Position numbers and translations under genes: made by a program
Notes under the pieces: generated by a model
Database searches by the model: none
What the model was told of the DNA's origin: nothing
What the model saw: the letters and a program-made list of their open reading frames with translations, nothing else
NCBI RefSeq assembly: GCF_002091715.1
Contig: NZ_BDAG01000035.1
Coordinates: 1-64,000 of the forward strand
DNA length: 64,000 bases
Direction of reading: 5' to 3'
DNA from: Pseudomonas migulae NBRC 103157
GTDB taxonomy: Bacteria > Pseudomonadota > Gammaproteobacteria > Pseudomonadales > Pseudomonadaceae
Part shown: positions 17,737-25,595 of the stretch, piece after piece
How positions within the stretch are numbered: position 1 is the first letter of the stretch
How the letters are laid out: every line of letters starts with the position of its first letter

Positions 17737-18072
17737 AAATGCTCTACCGTCGCCTTTGCGAATCAAATTGTCCGTTTGCGATAACCGGAGGCTCGAAACC
17801 CTTGATGTTTAAGGGCCAGAACGATATGGCAGCCTTTTTAGCACAGTCTCCAAATGCAATCTATCGGGGGACTGGCGCGGTGGTTTTTCCTTGACCGGGA
17901 ACACACTCGGCGCCACTCTGACGCCACTTTTATACGGTCCCTTGCAGGAGCCAGGCCCGCTCGCGATGGTCGTCAACGGTGACGCGTATTCGCTGGATAA
18001 CCGCGATGCCTTGAAGTCCATCGCGAGCAAGCTCGCTCCTGCATAATCTCTCCAAATTTCGAGGAAAAACCC
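17737..18072. other. Divergent intergenic region of pilG and gshB
   Basis: This 336-base region must hold the promoters of both the pil-chp operon and gshB. It contains one REP doublet (17943-18043) and the gshB ribosome binding site GAGGAAAAA just before 18073. I could not pick out a convincing promoter hexamer pair. Confidence 0.5.
17943..18043. repeat. REP doublet between pilG and gshB
   Basis: Arms TGCAGGAGCCAGGCCCGCTC and GAGCAAGCTCGCTCCTGCA. Its internal spacer closely resembles that of the copy inside chpA (shared blocks GATGGTCGT, GTGACGCGT/ATGACGCGT, GGATAA, GTCCATCGC), so the two are close relatives. Confidence 0.92.
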
Positions 18073-19026
18073 ATGAGCGTTCGCGTCGGGATTGTCATGG
18101 ATCCTATCGCCAGCATCTCCTATAAAAAGGATAGCTCGCTGGCCATGCTGCTGGCCGCACAGAAGCGCGGCTGGGAACTGTTCTATATGGAACAGGGCGA
18201 TTTGTATCAGGCCGAAGGTGAAGCGCGCGCGCGGATGCGGCCGCTGAAAGTCTTCGCCAACCCGGAAAAATGGTTCGAACTCGAAGCCGAGACCGACGCG
18301 CTGCTGAGCGATCTGGACGTGATCCTGATGCGCAAGGATCCGCCTTTCGACATGGAATTCGTCTACTCCACTTACCTGCTGGAGCAGGCCGAGCGCGCCG
18401 GCGTGCTGGTGGTCAACAAGCCGCAGAGCCTGCGTGACTGCAACGAGAAACTGTTCGCCACGCTGTTCCCGCAGTGCACGCCGCCGACCATCGTCAGCCG
18501 TCGCCCGGACGTGTTGCGCGAGTTCGCCGATCATCACGGCGACGTGATCCTCAAGCCGCTGGACGGAATGGGCGGCTCTTCGATCTTCCGTCACACCGCC
18601 GGCCACCCGAACCTGTCGGTGATTCTCGAAACCCTGACCTTGCACGGCAAGCAGCAGATCATGATCCAGGGTTACCTGCCAGCGATCATCGATGGCGACA
18701 AGCGCATCCTGATGATCGACGGCGAGCCAGTGGATTATTGCCTGGCGCGGATTCCGGCGGCCGGCGAAACCCGTGGCAACCTCGCGGCCGGTGGTCGTGG
18801 CGAAGCCCGTCCGCTGACCGAGAAAGACCGCTGGATCGCCGCGCAAGTCGGCCCGACCCTGCGCGAGAAAGGCTTGCTGTTCGTAGGCCTGGACGTGATT
18901 GGCGAGCACCTGACGGAAATCAACGTCACCAGCCCGACCTGCATTCGCGAGATTGATAATGCGTTCGGCACGGACATCGGCGGGATGCTGATGGATGCCA
19001 TCGATCAGAAGCTCAAGGCTCGTTGA
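18073..19026 (+). CDS. gshB: Glutathione synthetase
   Basis: A 317-residue ATP-grasp enzyme joining gamma-glutamylcysteine and glycine in the cytosol. Motifs include MDPIASISYKKDSSLAML near the N-terminus, the ATP-binding VILKPLDGMGGSSIF and the metal-binding INVTSPTCIREID near the C-terminus. GAGGAAAAACCC precedes the ATG. Its position divergent from pilG matches P. aeruginosa. Confidence 0.96.
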   Translation: MSVRVGIVMDPIASISYKKDSSLAMLLAAQKRGWELFYMEQGDLYQAEGEARARMRPLKVFANPEKWFELEAETDALLSDLDVILMRKDPPFDMEFVYSTYLLEQAERAGVLVVNKPQSLRDCNEKLFATLFPQCTPPTIVSRRPDVLREFADHHGDVILKPLDGMGGSSIFRHTAGHPNLSVILETLTLHGKQQIMIQGYLPAIIDGDKRILMIDGEPVDYCLARIPAAGETRGNLAAGGRGEARPLTEKDRWIAAQVGPTLREKGLLFVGLDVIGEHLTEINVTSPTCIREIDNAFGTDIGGMLMDAIDQKLKAR

Positions 19027-19103
19027 TATAGAACAGCCAAGGTACGACCAACATTGCGTTATCATGCGCGGCCTGTGAAAAACGCGATGTTGGTTTTCTT
19101 GTC

Positions 19104-20000
19104 ATGACACTTCCGTCCGATCTGCCCGCAGAACTCGCCCACCGTGGCGTGCGCCCGGCCGATCGCCTCGGATTTACCCTGTTTCTCGCGACACTGATCC
19201 ACTTGGCCTTGCTGTTGGGCGTCGGCTTCACGATGGTCGAACCCAAGCAAATCAGCAAAACCCTGGAAATCACCCTCGCCACCTTCAAAAGCGAAAAGAA
19301 GCCAACGAAGGCCGATTTCCTCGCCCAGGAAAATCAGGAAGGCAGCGGCACCCTGGATAAAAAGGCGATTCCCAAGACCACCGAGGTCGCGCCGTTCCAG
19401 GACAACAAGGTGCAGAAAGTCACGCCTCCGCCGGCGGCCAAGCCTGAAGTGCAGGCGCCGCCCAAGGCTGCCGTGACCACTGTCGCACCGAAACCGAAAA
19501 AAGCCGCGGCCAAGACCGAAGAACCCAAGCCCGTGACCAAACCCGCTGTCGCGGCGCCAACGTTCGACAGTGAACAGCTGTCCAGCGACATCGCCAGCCT
19601 GGAAGCGGAACTGGCCAACGAACAACAGTTGTACGCCAAGCGCCCGCGTATCCACCGCCTGAGCGCCGCCTCGACCATGAGAGACAAGGGCGCCTGGTAC
19701 AAGGACGAATGGCGCAAGAAGGTCGAGCGCATCGGCAACCTCAATTACCCCGACGAAGCGCGGCGCAAGCAGATCTACGGCAATTTGCGCTTGATGGTTT
19801 CGATCAACCGCGACGGTTCGCTGTATGAAGTGCTGGTGCTGGAGTCGTCCGGGCAACCGCTGCTGGATCAGGCAGCGCAGCGGATCGTAAGGCTGGCGGC
19901 GCCTTTTTCGCCGTTTACCGGGGATTTGTCGGACATCGACCGACTGGAGATCATCCGCACCTGGAAATTCGCCCGCGGCGACCGCCTCTCAAGCAACTGA
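19104..20000 (+). CDS. Energy transducer TonB (TonB3-like)
   Basis: A 298-residue protein. A single membrane helix lies at about residues 24-42 (FTLFLATLIHLALLLGVGF). A Lys/Pro/Ala-rich periplasmic linker follows (about 65-150), and then a C-terminal TonB domain with NLNYPDEARRKQIYG and LVLESSGQPLLDQAA. It would carry proton-motive energy to outer-membrane receptors, but no exbB or exbD is nearby. The position after gshB and beside the pil-chp operon matches P. aeruginosa tonB3, which has been linked to twitching; that role here is inference. Confidence 0.85.
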   Translation: MTLPSDLPAELAHRGVRPADRLGFTLFLATLIHLALLLGVGFTMVEPKQISKTLEITLATFKSEKKPTKADFLAQENQEGSGTLDKKAIPKTTEVAPFQDNKVQKVTPPPAAKPEVQAPPKAAVTTVAPKPKKAAAKTEEPKPVTKPAVAAPTFDSEQLSSDIASLEAELANEQQLYAKRPRIHRLSAASTMRDKGAWYKDEWRKKVERIGNLNYPDEARRKQIYGNLRLMVSINRDGSLYEVLVLESSGQPLLDQAAQRIVRLAAPFSPFTGDLSDIDRLEIIRTWKFARGDRLSSN

Positions 20001-20012
20001 CTGACATATGAC

Positions 20013-20081
20013 CTGTAGGAGCCGGCTTGCTGGCGATAGCAATCTCAAGGGCGCCATCGCCAGCAAGCCGGCTCCTACAGG
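20013..20081. repeat. REP doublet between tonB and yqgE
   Basis: Arms CTGTAGGAGCCGGCTTGCTG and CAGCAAGCCGGCTCCTACAG with a short spacer of about 29 bases. The stem is nearly perfect, so it could also act as a transcript-end hairpin after tonB. Confidence 0.92.
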
Positions 20082-20183
20082 ACTGTATTGCCTCTGTTTG
20101 ATCCTGCAAGCCATCGATCAATCTCAAGCAAACATTGATTCCCCAGCTTGTCAGTTCGCCCCTCCAACGCCACACTAGCGCTC

Positions 20184-20756
20184 ATGAAGAACGTCAGCCC
20201 CAGCTACCTCAAGCATCATTTCCTGATCGCCATGCCTCACATGGCCGACCCGAACTTTGCGCACACCTTGACCTACATCGTCGAGCACACGGCCAATGGT
20301 GCCATGGGGCTGGTGGTCAACCGTCCGCAAGACCTCAACCTGGCCGATATCCTCGAGCAATTGCGCCCCGATATCGAACCACCGCTGCTCTGCCAGCATG
20401 TGCCGATTTTCATCGGGGGGCCGGTGCAGACTGATCGCGGTTTTGTCCTGCATCCGTCGGGCAAGAAGTTTCAGGCGACCGTTGATCTGGAAGGCGACCT
20501 GTCCCTCTCGACGTCCCAGGATGTGCTGTTCGCCATCGCCGATGGCGTGGGCCCGGCCAAGAGTGTGATCACCCTGGGTTATGCCGGCTGGGAAGCCGGG
20601 CAGCTTGAGGCCGAACTGGCGCAGAACGCCTGGCTCACCTGCCCGTTCGACGCCGATATCCTGTTCAACACCAGCAGCGAACTGCGCCTCGAAGCGGCGG
20701 CCAAACACCTCGGCGTCAACCTCAGCCTGCTCACCAGCCAAGCGGGGCACGCCTGA
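20184..20756 (+). CDS. YqgE/AlgH family protein
   Basis: A 190-residue member of the UPF0301/DUF179 family, called AlgH in P. aeruginosa. Family signatures are HHFLIAMPHMADPNF at the N-terminus, GAMGLVVNRP and IFIGGPVQTDRGFVLH. The biochemical role is not established. It overlaps ruvX by one base (TGATG), a conserved pairing. I chose the ATG at MKNVSPSYL over an upstream TTG in frame. Confidence 0.92.
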   Translation: MKNVSPSYLKHHFLIAMPHMADPNFAHTLTYIVEHTANGAMGLVVNRPQDLNLADILEQLRPDIEPPLLCQHVPIFIGGPVQTDRGFVLHPSGKKFQATVDLEGDLSLSTSQDVLFAIADGVGPAKSVITLGYAGWEAGQLEAELAQNAWLTCPFDADILFNTSSELRLEAAAKHLGVNLSLLTSQAGHA

Positions 20757-21193
20757 TGGCCCTGCGCCTGATCCTGGGGTTCGACTACGGCACCAAACAG
20801 ATCGGCGTGGCAGTCGGCCAGGTGATTACCGGTCAGGCCCGCGAGCTGTGCACCTTGAAGGCACAAAACGGTGTGCCCGACTGGACCCAGGTCGAAGCCC
20901 TCATTAAAGAGTGGAAACCTGACGCGGTCGTCGTCGGCCTGCCGCTGAACATGGACGGCACGCCGAGCGACATGTGCCTGCGCGCCGAAAAGTTCGCCCG
21001 ACGCCTCAACGGCCGCTACAACCTGCCCTTCTATACCCACGATGAACGCCTGACCACTTTCGAAGCCAAGGGCGAGCGGCGTGATCGTGGCGGGCAAAAA
21101 GGCAGTTACCGCGACAACCCGGTCGACGCCATCGCCGCCGCCCTGCTGCTGCAAGGCTGGCTCGACGAAAACACCGCACTGTTCGAATCCTGA
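20756..21193 (+). CDS. ruvX: Holliday-junction resolvase-like protein YqgF/RuvX
   Basis: A 145-residue RNase H-fold protein. LGFDYGTKQIGVAVGQ gives the first catalytic Asp, VVVGLPLNMDGT the central strand, and DERLTT and DAIAAALLLQ the later acidic residues. The family is implicated in processing the 5' end of pre-16S rRNA. It is translationally coupled to yqgE. Confidence 0.92.
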   Translation: MALRLILGFDYGTKQIGVAVGQVITGQARELCTLKAQNGVPDWTQVEALIKEWKPDAVVVGLPLNMDGTPSDMCLRAEKFARRLNGRYNLPFYTHDERLTTFEAKGERRDRGGQKGSYRDNPVDAIAAALLLQGWLDENTALFES

Positions 21194-21227
21194 AGAGCCG
21201 TAACAAGCGACTCTTCTATAGCGACAA

Positions 21228-21259
21228 CCCGAGCCACCTCCAGCACCACCCGGCTCGGG
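21228..21259 (+). promoter_or_regulatory. Hairpin in the pyrR leader
   Basis: CCCGAGCC and GGCTCGGG can pair around a 16-base loop, ending about 17 bases before the pyrR ATG and next to the ribosome binding site AAGGAG. A weaker pair AAGAG/CTCTT lies upstream. No T-run follows, so it is not a simple terminator; an effect on pyrR translation or PyrR binding is conjecture. Confidence 0.4.
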
Positions 21260-21276
21260 CCCAAGAAGGAGCAACC

Positions 21277-21780
21277 ATGAGCCTGCCCAATCCCGCCGAA
21301 CTGATCAGCCAGATGGCGATCCGTCTCAAGGCACATCTGGAACACCGTGGCATCAGCGAACCGCGGTACATCGGTATTCGTACCGGTGGCGTCTGGGTCG
21401 CCCAGGCGTTGCTCGAGGAACTGGGCAGCGATGCGCCGCTCGGCACGCTGGACGTGTCCTTCTACCGGGACGATTTCAGCCAGAACGGCCTGCACCCGCA
21501 AGTGCGCCCCTCGGCGCTGCCGTTCGAGATCGAAGGCCAGGACCTGGTGCTGATCGACGACGTACTGATGAGCGGCCGCACCATCCGCGCGGCGATGAAC
21601 GAACTCTTCGACTACGGCCGCCCGGCCAGCGTGACGCTGGTGTGCCTGCTGGACCTGGACGCCGGCGAACTGCCGATCCGCCCGAACGTCGTCGGTGCGA
21701 CGCTGGCTCTCGCCGCTCACGAACGCGTGAAACTGTCCGGCCCGGAACTCAAGCTCGAACTGCAAGACCTCGCCCTTTAA
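21277..21780 (+). CDS. pyrR: Bifunctional pyr regulator / uracil phosphoribosyltransferase PyrR
   Basis: A 167-residue phosphoribosyltransferase. The PRPP-binding loop is DLVLIDDVLMSGRTIRAAMNEL near residue 90, and YIGIRTGGVWVA sits near the N-terminus. In Pseudomonas pyrR stands before pyrB and contributes to pyrimidine control. AAGGAG precedes the ATG. A gap of 27 bases separates it from pyrB. Confidence 0.93.
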   Translation: MSLPNPAELISQMAIRLKAHLEHRGISEPRYIGIRTGGVWVAQALLEELGSDAPLGTLDVSFYRDDFSQNGLHPQVRPSALPFEIEGQDLVLIDDVLMSGRTIRAAMNELFDYGRPASVTLVCLLDLDAGELPIRPNVVGATLALAAHERVKLSGPELKLELQDLAL

Positions 21781-21807
21781 TTCGCCCTATTGAGAGTCCC
21801 CCTCGCG

Positions 21808-22812
21808 ATGACGCCTCTAGAAACCAAGCGCCCGCTGCAGCTCAATGATCAGGGCCAGCTGCGCCACTTCCTCTCGCTCGACGGTTTGCGCCGCGAGCTG
21901 CTGACGGAAATCCTCGACACCGCCGACTCGTTCCTCGAAGTCGGCGCCCGGGCCGTGAAGAAAGTCCCGTTGCTGCGCGGCAAGACCGTGTGCAACGTGT
22001 TCTTCGAGAACTCCACCCGCACCCGCACCACCTTTGAACTGGCGGCCCAGCGGCTGTCGGCGGACGTGATCACGTTGAACGTGTCCACCTCGTCGGCGAG
22101 CAAGGGCGAAACCCTGCTCGACACCCTGCGCAACCTGGAAGCCATGGCCGCCGACATGTTCGTCGTGCGTCACGGTGATTCCGGCGCCGCGCACTTCATC
22201 GCCGAACACGTGTGCCCGCAAGTGGCGATCATCAACGGCGGCGATGGCCGTCACGCCCACCCGACCCAAGGCATGCTCGACATGCTGACGATCCGTCGGC
22301 ACAAGGGCGGTTTCGAAAACCTTTCCGTGGCCATCGTCGGCGACATCCTGCACTCGCGGGTCGCGCGCTCGAACATGCTGGCGCTGAAAACCCTCGGCTG
22401 CCCGGACATCCGCGTCATTGCGCCGAAAACCCTGCTGCCGATCGGCATCGAACAATACGGCGTGAAGGTCTACACCGACATGACCGAAGGCCTGAAAGAC
22501 GTCGACGTGGTGATCATGTTGCGCCTGCAACGCGAACGCATGACCGGCGGCCTGCTGCCGAGCGAAGGCGAGTTCTACCGCCTGTTCGGCCTGACCACCG
22601 CACGCCTGGCCGGGGCCAAACCGGATTGCATCGTCATGCACCCAGGGCCGATCAACCGGGGCGTTGAGATTGAATCGGCGGTGGCCGATGGTCCGCATTC
22701 GGTGATTCTCAATCAGGTAACCTACGGCATCGCGATTCGTATGGCCGTGCTGTCCATGGCCATGAGCGGGCAGACTGCCCAGCGCCAATTCGAGCAGGAG
22801 AACGTTCAGTGA
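21808..22812 (+). CDS. pyrB: Aspartate carbamoyltransferase catalytic subunit
   Basis: A 334-residue enzyme joining carbamoyl phosphate and aspartate, the committed step of UMP synthesis. It shows the carbamoyl-phosphate motif FFENSTRTRTTFELAAQRL, the HPTQGMLDML segment and HPGPINRGVEIESAV near the end. The start MTPLETKRPLQL matches the family; an upstream TTG is less likely. It overlaps the next gene as GTGA. In pseudomonads PyrB forms a dodecamer with the PyrC' subunit. Confidence 0.96.
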   Translation: MTPLETKRPLQLNDQGQLRHFLSLDGLRRELLTEILDTADSFLEVGARAVKKVPLLRGKTVCNVFFENSTRTRTTFELAAQRLSADVITLNVSTSSASKGETLLDTLRNLEAMAADMFVVRHGDSGAAHFIAEHVCPQVAIINGGDGRHAHPTQGMLDMLTIRRHKGGFENLSVAIVGDILHSRVARSNMLALKTLGCPDIRVIAPKTLLPIGIEQYGVKVYTDMTEGLKDVDVVIMLRLQRERMTGGLLPSEGEFYRLFGLTTARLAGAKPDCIVMHPGPINRGVEIESAVADGPHSVILNQVTYGIAIRMAVLSMAMSGQTAQRQFEQENVQ

Positions 22813-24080
22813 AGCTCAGCATTCTCGGCGCCCGCGTAATCGATCCAGTCAGCGGGCTGGATCAAGTGACTGATATCCACATCGAAGCCTGCAAGATCGT
22901 CGCCATTGGCGCCGCACCGGCCGGTTTCGTCGCCGTCGACACCCTTGACGCCCAAGGCCTGGTCGCCGCCCCTGGCCTGGTTGACCTGAACGTCGCCCTG
23001 CGCGAGCCGGGTTACAGCCGCAAAGGTTCGATCGTCAGCGAAACCCGCGCGGCCGCGGCCGGTGGCGTGACCAGCCTGTGCTGCCCGCCAAAAACCAAAC
23101 CGGTGCTGGACACCTCGGCCGTGGCCGAACTGATCCTCGACCGTGCCCGGGAGGCCGGCAACACCAAGGTGTTCCCGATTGGCGCGCTGAGCAAAGGTCT
23201 GGACGGTGAGCAACTGGCCGAGCTCGTTGCCTTGCGCGATGCCGGTTGCGTGGCCTTCGGCAACGGTCTGGAAAGCTTCCGCAACACCCGCACGCTGTGC
23301 CGTGCGCTGGAGTACGCGGCGACCTTTGACCTGACGGTGATTTTCAACTCCCAGGACCATGATCTGGCCGAAGGTGGCCTGGCGCATGAAGGCCCGACCG
23401 CCAGTTTCCTCGGTCTGCCGGGCATTCCGGAGACCGCCGAAACCGTGGCATTGGCCCGGGATCTGCTGCTGGTCGAGCAAAGTGGCGTGCGCGCGCACTT
23501 CAGCCAGCTGACCAGCGCTCGCGGCGTGGCTCTGATTGCTCAGGCTCAGGCCCGTGGGTTGCCGGTGACGGCTGATGTCGCGTTGTATCAGCTGATACTG
23601 ACCGACGAAGCGCTGATCGACTTCAGCAGCCTCTATCACGTGCAGCCGCCATTGCGCACCCGCGCCGACCGCGATGGCTTGCGTGAAGCGGTGAAGTCGG
23701 GGGTGGTTTCGGCTATTTCCAGCCATCACCAGCCACATGAGCGGGACGCCAAACTGGCACCGTTCGGTGCGACCGAGCCGGGGATCAGCAGTGTCGAACT
23801 GCTGTTGCCGCTGGCGATGACGCTGGTGGAGGATGGTTTGCTGGATCTGCCGACGTTGCTGGCGCGCTTGAGTGCCGGACCTGCCGAAGCCTTGCGCTTG
23901 CCGGCGGGGAAACTGGCAGTGGGTGGAGCGGCGGATATCGTGCTGTTCGACCCTGCGGCTTCGACCGTGGCCGGTGAGACGTGGCTGTCCAAGGGCGAGA
24001 ACTGCCCGTTCATTGGGCATACCCTGCCGGGTGTGGTGCGTTACACCCTGGTGGATGGGCGGATCAGCCACCAGGCGTAA
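22809..24080 (+). CDS. Dihydroorotase-like subunit PyrC' (probably inactive)
   Basis: A 423-residue amidohydrolase-fold protein coupled to pyrB. Active dihydroorotases carry HxH before LREPG; here the segment reads DLNVALREPGY, so both metal-binding histidines are replaced (Asn61 and Ala63). This agrees with the inactive PyrC' known from P. putida, needed to assemble and stabilise aspartate transcarbamoylase rather than to make dihydroorotate. A separate active dihydroorotase gene should exist elsewhere in the genome. Start is GTG. Confidence 0.92.
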   Translation: MKLSILGARVIDPVSGLDQVTDIHIEACKIVAIGAAPAGFVAVDTLDAQGLVAAPGLVDLNVALREPGYSRKGSIVSETRAAAAGGVTSLCCPPKTKPVLDTSAVAELILDRAREAGNTKVFPIGALSKGLDGEQLAELVALRDAGCVAFGNGLESFRNTRTLCRALEYAATFDLTVIFNSQDHDLAEGGLAHEGPTASFLGLPGIPETAETVALARDLLLVEQSGVRAHFSQLTSARGVALIAQAQARGLPVTADVALYQLILTDEALIDFSSLYHVQPPLRTRADRDGLREAVKSGVVSAISSHHQPHERDAKLAPFGATEPGISSVELLLPLAMTLVEDGLLDLPTLLARLSAGPAEALRLPAGKLAVGGAADIVLFDPAASTVAGETWLSKGENCPFIGHTLPGVVRYTLVDGRISHQA

Positions 24081-24096
24081 CACCGCGTCGCCTGCA

Positions 24097-24190
24097 TTCG
24101 CGAGCAAGCCCGCTCCCACATTAGTTCTGGGGTGTACACAGCATTTGCGTTCACCGGAGATCGCATGTGGGAGCGGGCTTGCTCGCGATG
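24097..24190. repeat. REP doublet between pyrC' and the TM2 gene (convergent)
   Basis: Arms TCGCGAGCAAGCCCGCTCCC and GGGAGCGGGCTTGCTCGCGA around a spacer of about 55 bases. Confidence 0.93.
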
Positions 24191-24192
24191 AC

Positions 24193-24624
24193 TTACTGGA
24201 AGGTGCCGCGATTCTGAGCGTTGCGCACCGAAACCTGATCATTCAACGTCCAGAAGTCGTACAAGACCCCCAGAAAGAACAACCCGCCCGTCACCAGGTA
24301 CAGCAACCCGCTGATCCACTTCCCCTGATACATCCGGTGTACGCCGAACACGCCCAGAAACGTCAGCAGAATCCAAGCAACGTTGTACTCGATCGGCCCG
24401 GCGGTGAAACGCAGGTCCGCTTCACGGTCCATGGCCGGGATCAGGAAGAGGTCGATCAGCCAGCCAATGCCCAGCAAACCAAAGGTGAAGAACCAGATCG
24501 TCCCGGTCACCGGTTTGCCGTAATAGAAGCGGTGCGCTCCGGTAAAACCGAAAATCCACAGCAGGTAACCGATCACTTTGCTGTGGGTGTCCTGATGCTG
24601 AACGGGGTGTTGATAGGTGTTCAT
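24193..24624 (-). CDS. TM2-domain membrane protein
   Basis: A 143-residue protein with two related halves. Each half has a short pattern GxHRxYxG (GAHRFYYGKPVTG and GVHRMYQGKWISG) next to hydrophobic helices, which is the TM2 domain signature. No enzymatic role is known to me for such proteins. Start MNTYQHPVQ is chosen over the ATG-less extension upstream. It is convergent with pyrC' and monocistronic. Confidence 0.85.
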   Translation of the reverse strand: MNTYQHPVQHQDTHSKVIGYLLWIFGFTGAHRFYYGKPVTGTIWFFTFGLLGIGWLIDLFLIPAMDREADLRFTAGPIEYNVAWILLTFLGVFGVHRMYQGKWISGLLYLVTGGLFFLGVLYDFWTLNDQVSVRNAQNRGTFQ

Positions 24625-24874
24625 GGATGACCTCAATTCACACGATAGATAAATATTCTTTAAATCTTTGTGACTTTTTTACGAGTAGCCGACGTATGGC
24701 AGGTGCTACCTTGTCTGCCGTCAAACCCTTGTAACAACTGAGTTCTGTCCGACAATTGCGTCCATTTAAACGCTTATTTGGTTCCGTTGCCCTCCGTTTG
24801 AATCGACCAACGGCCTCGGAAGGCTCAAAAAAGCTGTTATAAAGTTGCGCGCTAACCTATATGAGCCCTGCCTA

Positions 24875-25492
24875 ATGCGTCCATTTTTCAAGACATGGCT
24901 AACCATTTGCCTTTTGATGCCACTGGCCGCCCACGCCACCAATCGTGAGCAACGTCTTCCTAACGTTAATGGTTACACCCCCAAATCCCATGTTTCTGCT
25001 CCTTCGAGCAAAAACAAACAAGCCGTAAAACGCGCCCCGCAGCTGGCCAGCAAAAGCAACCTTGTACCGCCGATGGCGAGCAAGGAAAGCAGCAACGTGC
25101 TGAGCCGCGCCGTGAACGTCCTCGGTACACCTTACCGTTGGGGCGGCAGCAGCCCAAGCAAAGGGTTCGATTGCAGCGGCCTGGTGAAATACGCGTTCAA
25201 CGACGCCACGTTCGACCTGCCGCGCACCTCGAATGCCATGGCCAGCGGTCATGGCGAGAAAGTCGATCGCAACGACCTGAAGCCGGGCGACCTGATTTTC
25301 TTCAACATCAAGAGCCGCCGGGTCAATCACGTTGCCATCTACCTGGGCAACGACCGCTTCATCCACGCACCACGCCGTGGCAAGTCGGTGACCATCGACA
25401 CCTTGAAGAAACCATACTGGGAAAGCCACTACGTGGTTGCCAAGCGGGTTCTGCCGAAAGAGAAAAACACTCTGCAGGTCGTTCAGCGCTGA
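24875..25492 (+). CDS. C40 (NlpC/P60) family peptidase, exported
   Basis: A 205-residue cell-wall peptidase. The signal peptide is MRPFFKTWLTICLLMPLAAHA. A basic linker follows and the C-terminal NlpC/P60 domain carries the catalytic Cys in GFDCSGLVKYAF and His in VNHVAIYLG...RFIHAPR. Such enzymes cut peptide stems of peptidoglycan. The 250 bases before it (24625-24874) are relatively AT-rich and hold no gene. The ATG is preferred to an upstream TTG because it begins the signal peptide. Confidence 0.9.
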   Translation: MRPFFKTWLTICLLMPLAAHATNREQRLPNVNGYTPKSHVSAPSSKNKQAVKRAPQLASKSNLVPPMASKESSNVLSRAVNVLGTPYRWGGSSPSKGFDCSGLVKYAFNDATFDLPRTSNAMASGHGEKVDRNDLKPGDLIFFNIKSRRVNHVAIYLGNDRFIHAPRRGKSVTIDTLKKPYWESHYVVAKRVLPKEKNTLQVVQR

Positions 25493-25505
25493 TTTGAAGC
25501 AATAT

Positions 25506-25584
25506 CAAAAGATCGCAGCCTGCGGCAGCTCCTACACCGGGAATCGCGTTCCCCTGCAGGAGCTGCCGCAGGCTGCGATCTTTT
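25506..25584. repeat. REP doublet of a second family between the C40 gene and pilT (convergent)
   Basis: Arms AAAAGATCGCAGCCTGCGGC and GCCGCAGGCTGCGATCTTTT form a long nearly perfect inverted repeat. The sequence is unrelated to the GAGCAAGCCCGC types. It ends in T4 in both directions and may serve as a two-way terminator. Confidence 0.9.
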
Positions 25585-25595
25585 GCTTTTGAGCC

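Noticed and set aside
17809..19065. A 418-codon minus-strand frame over gshB
   Set aside because: It is antisense to gshB and runs through a REP; its composition is that of a shadow frame.
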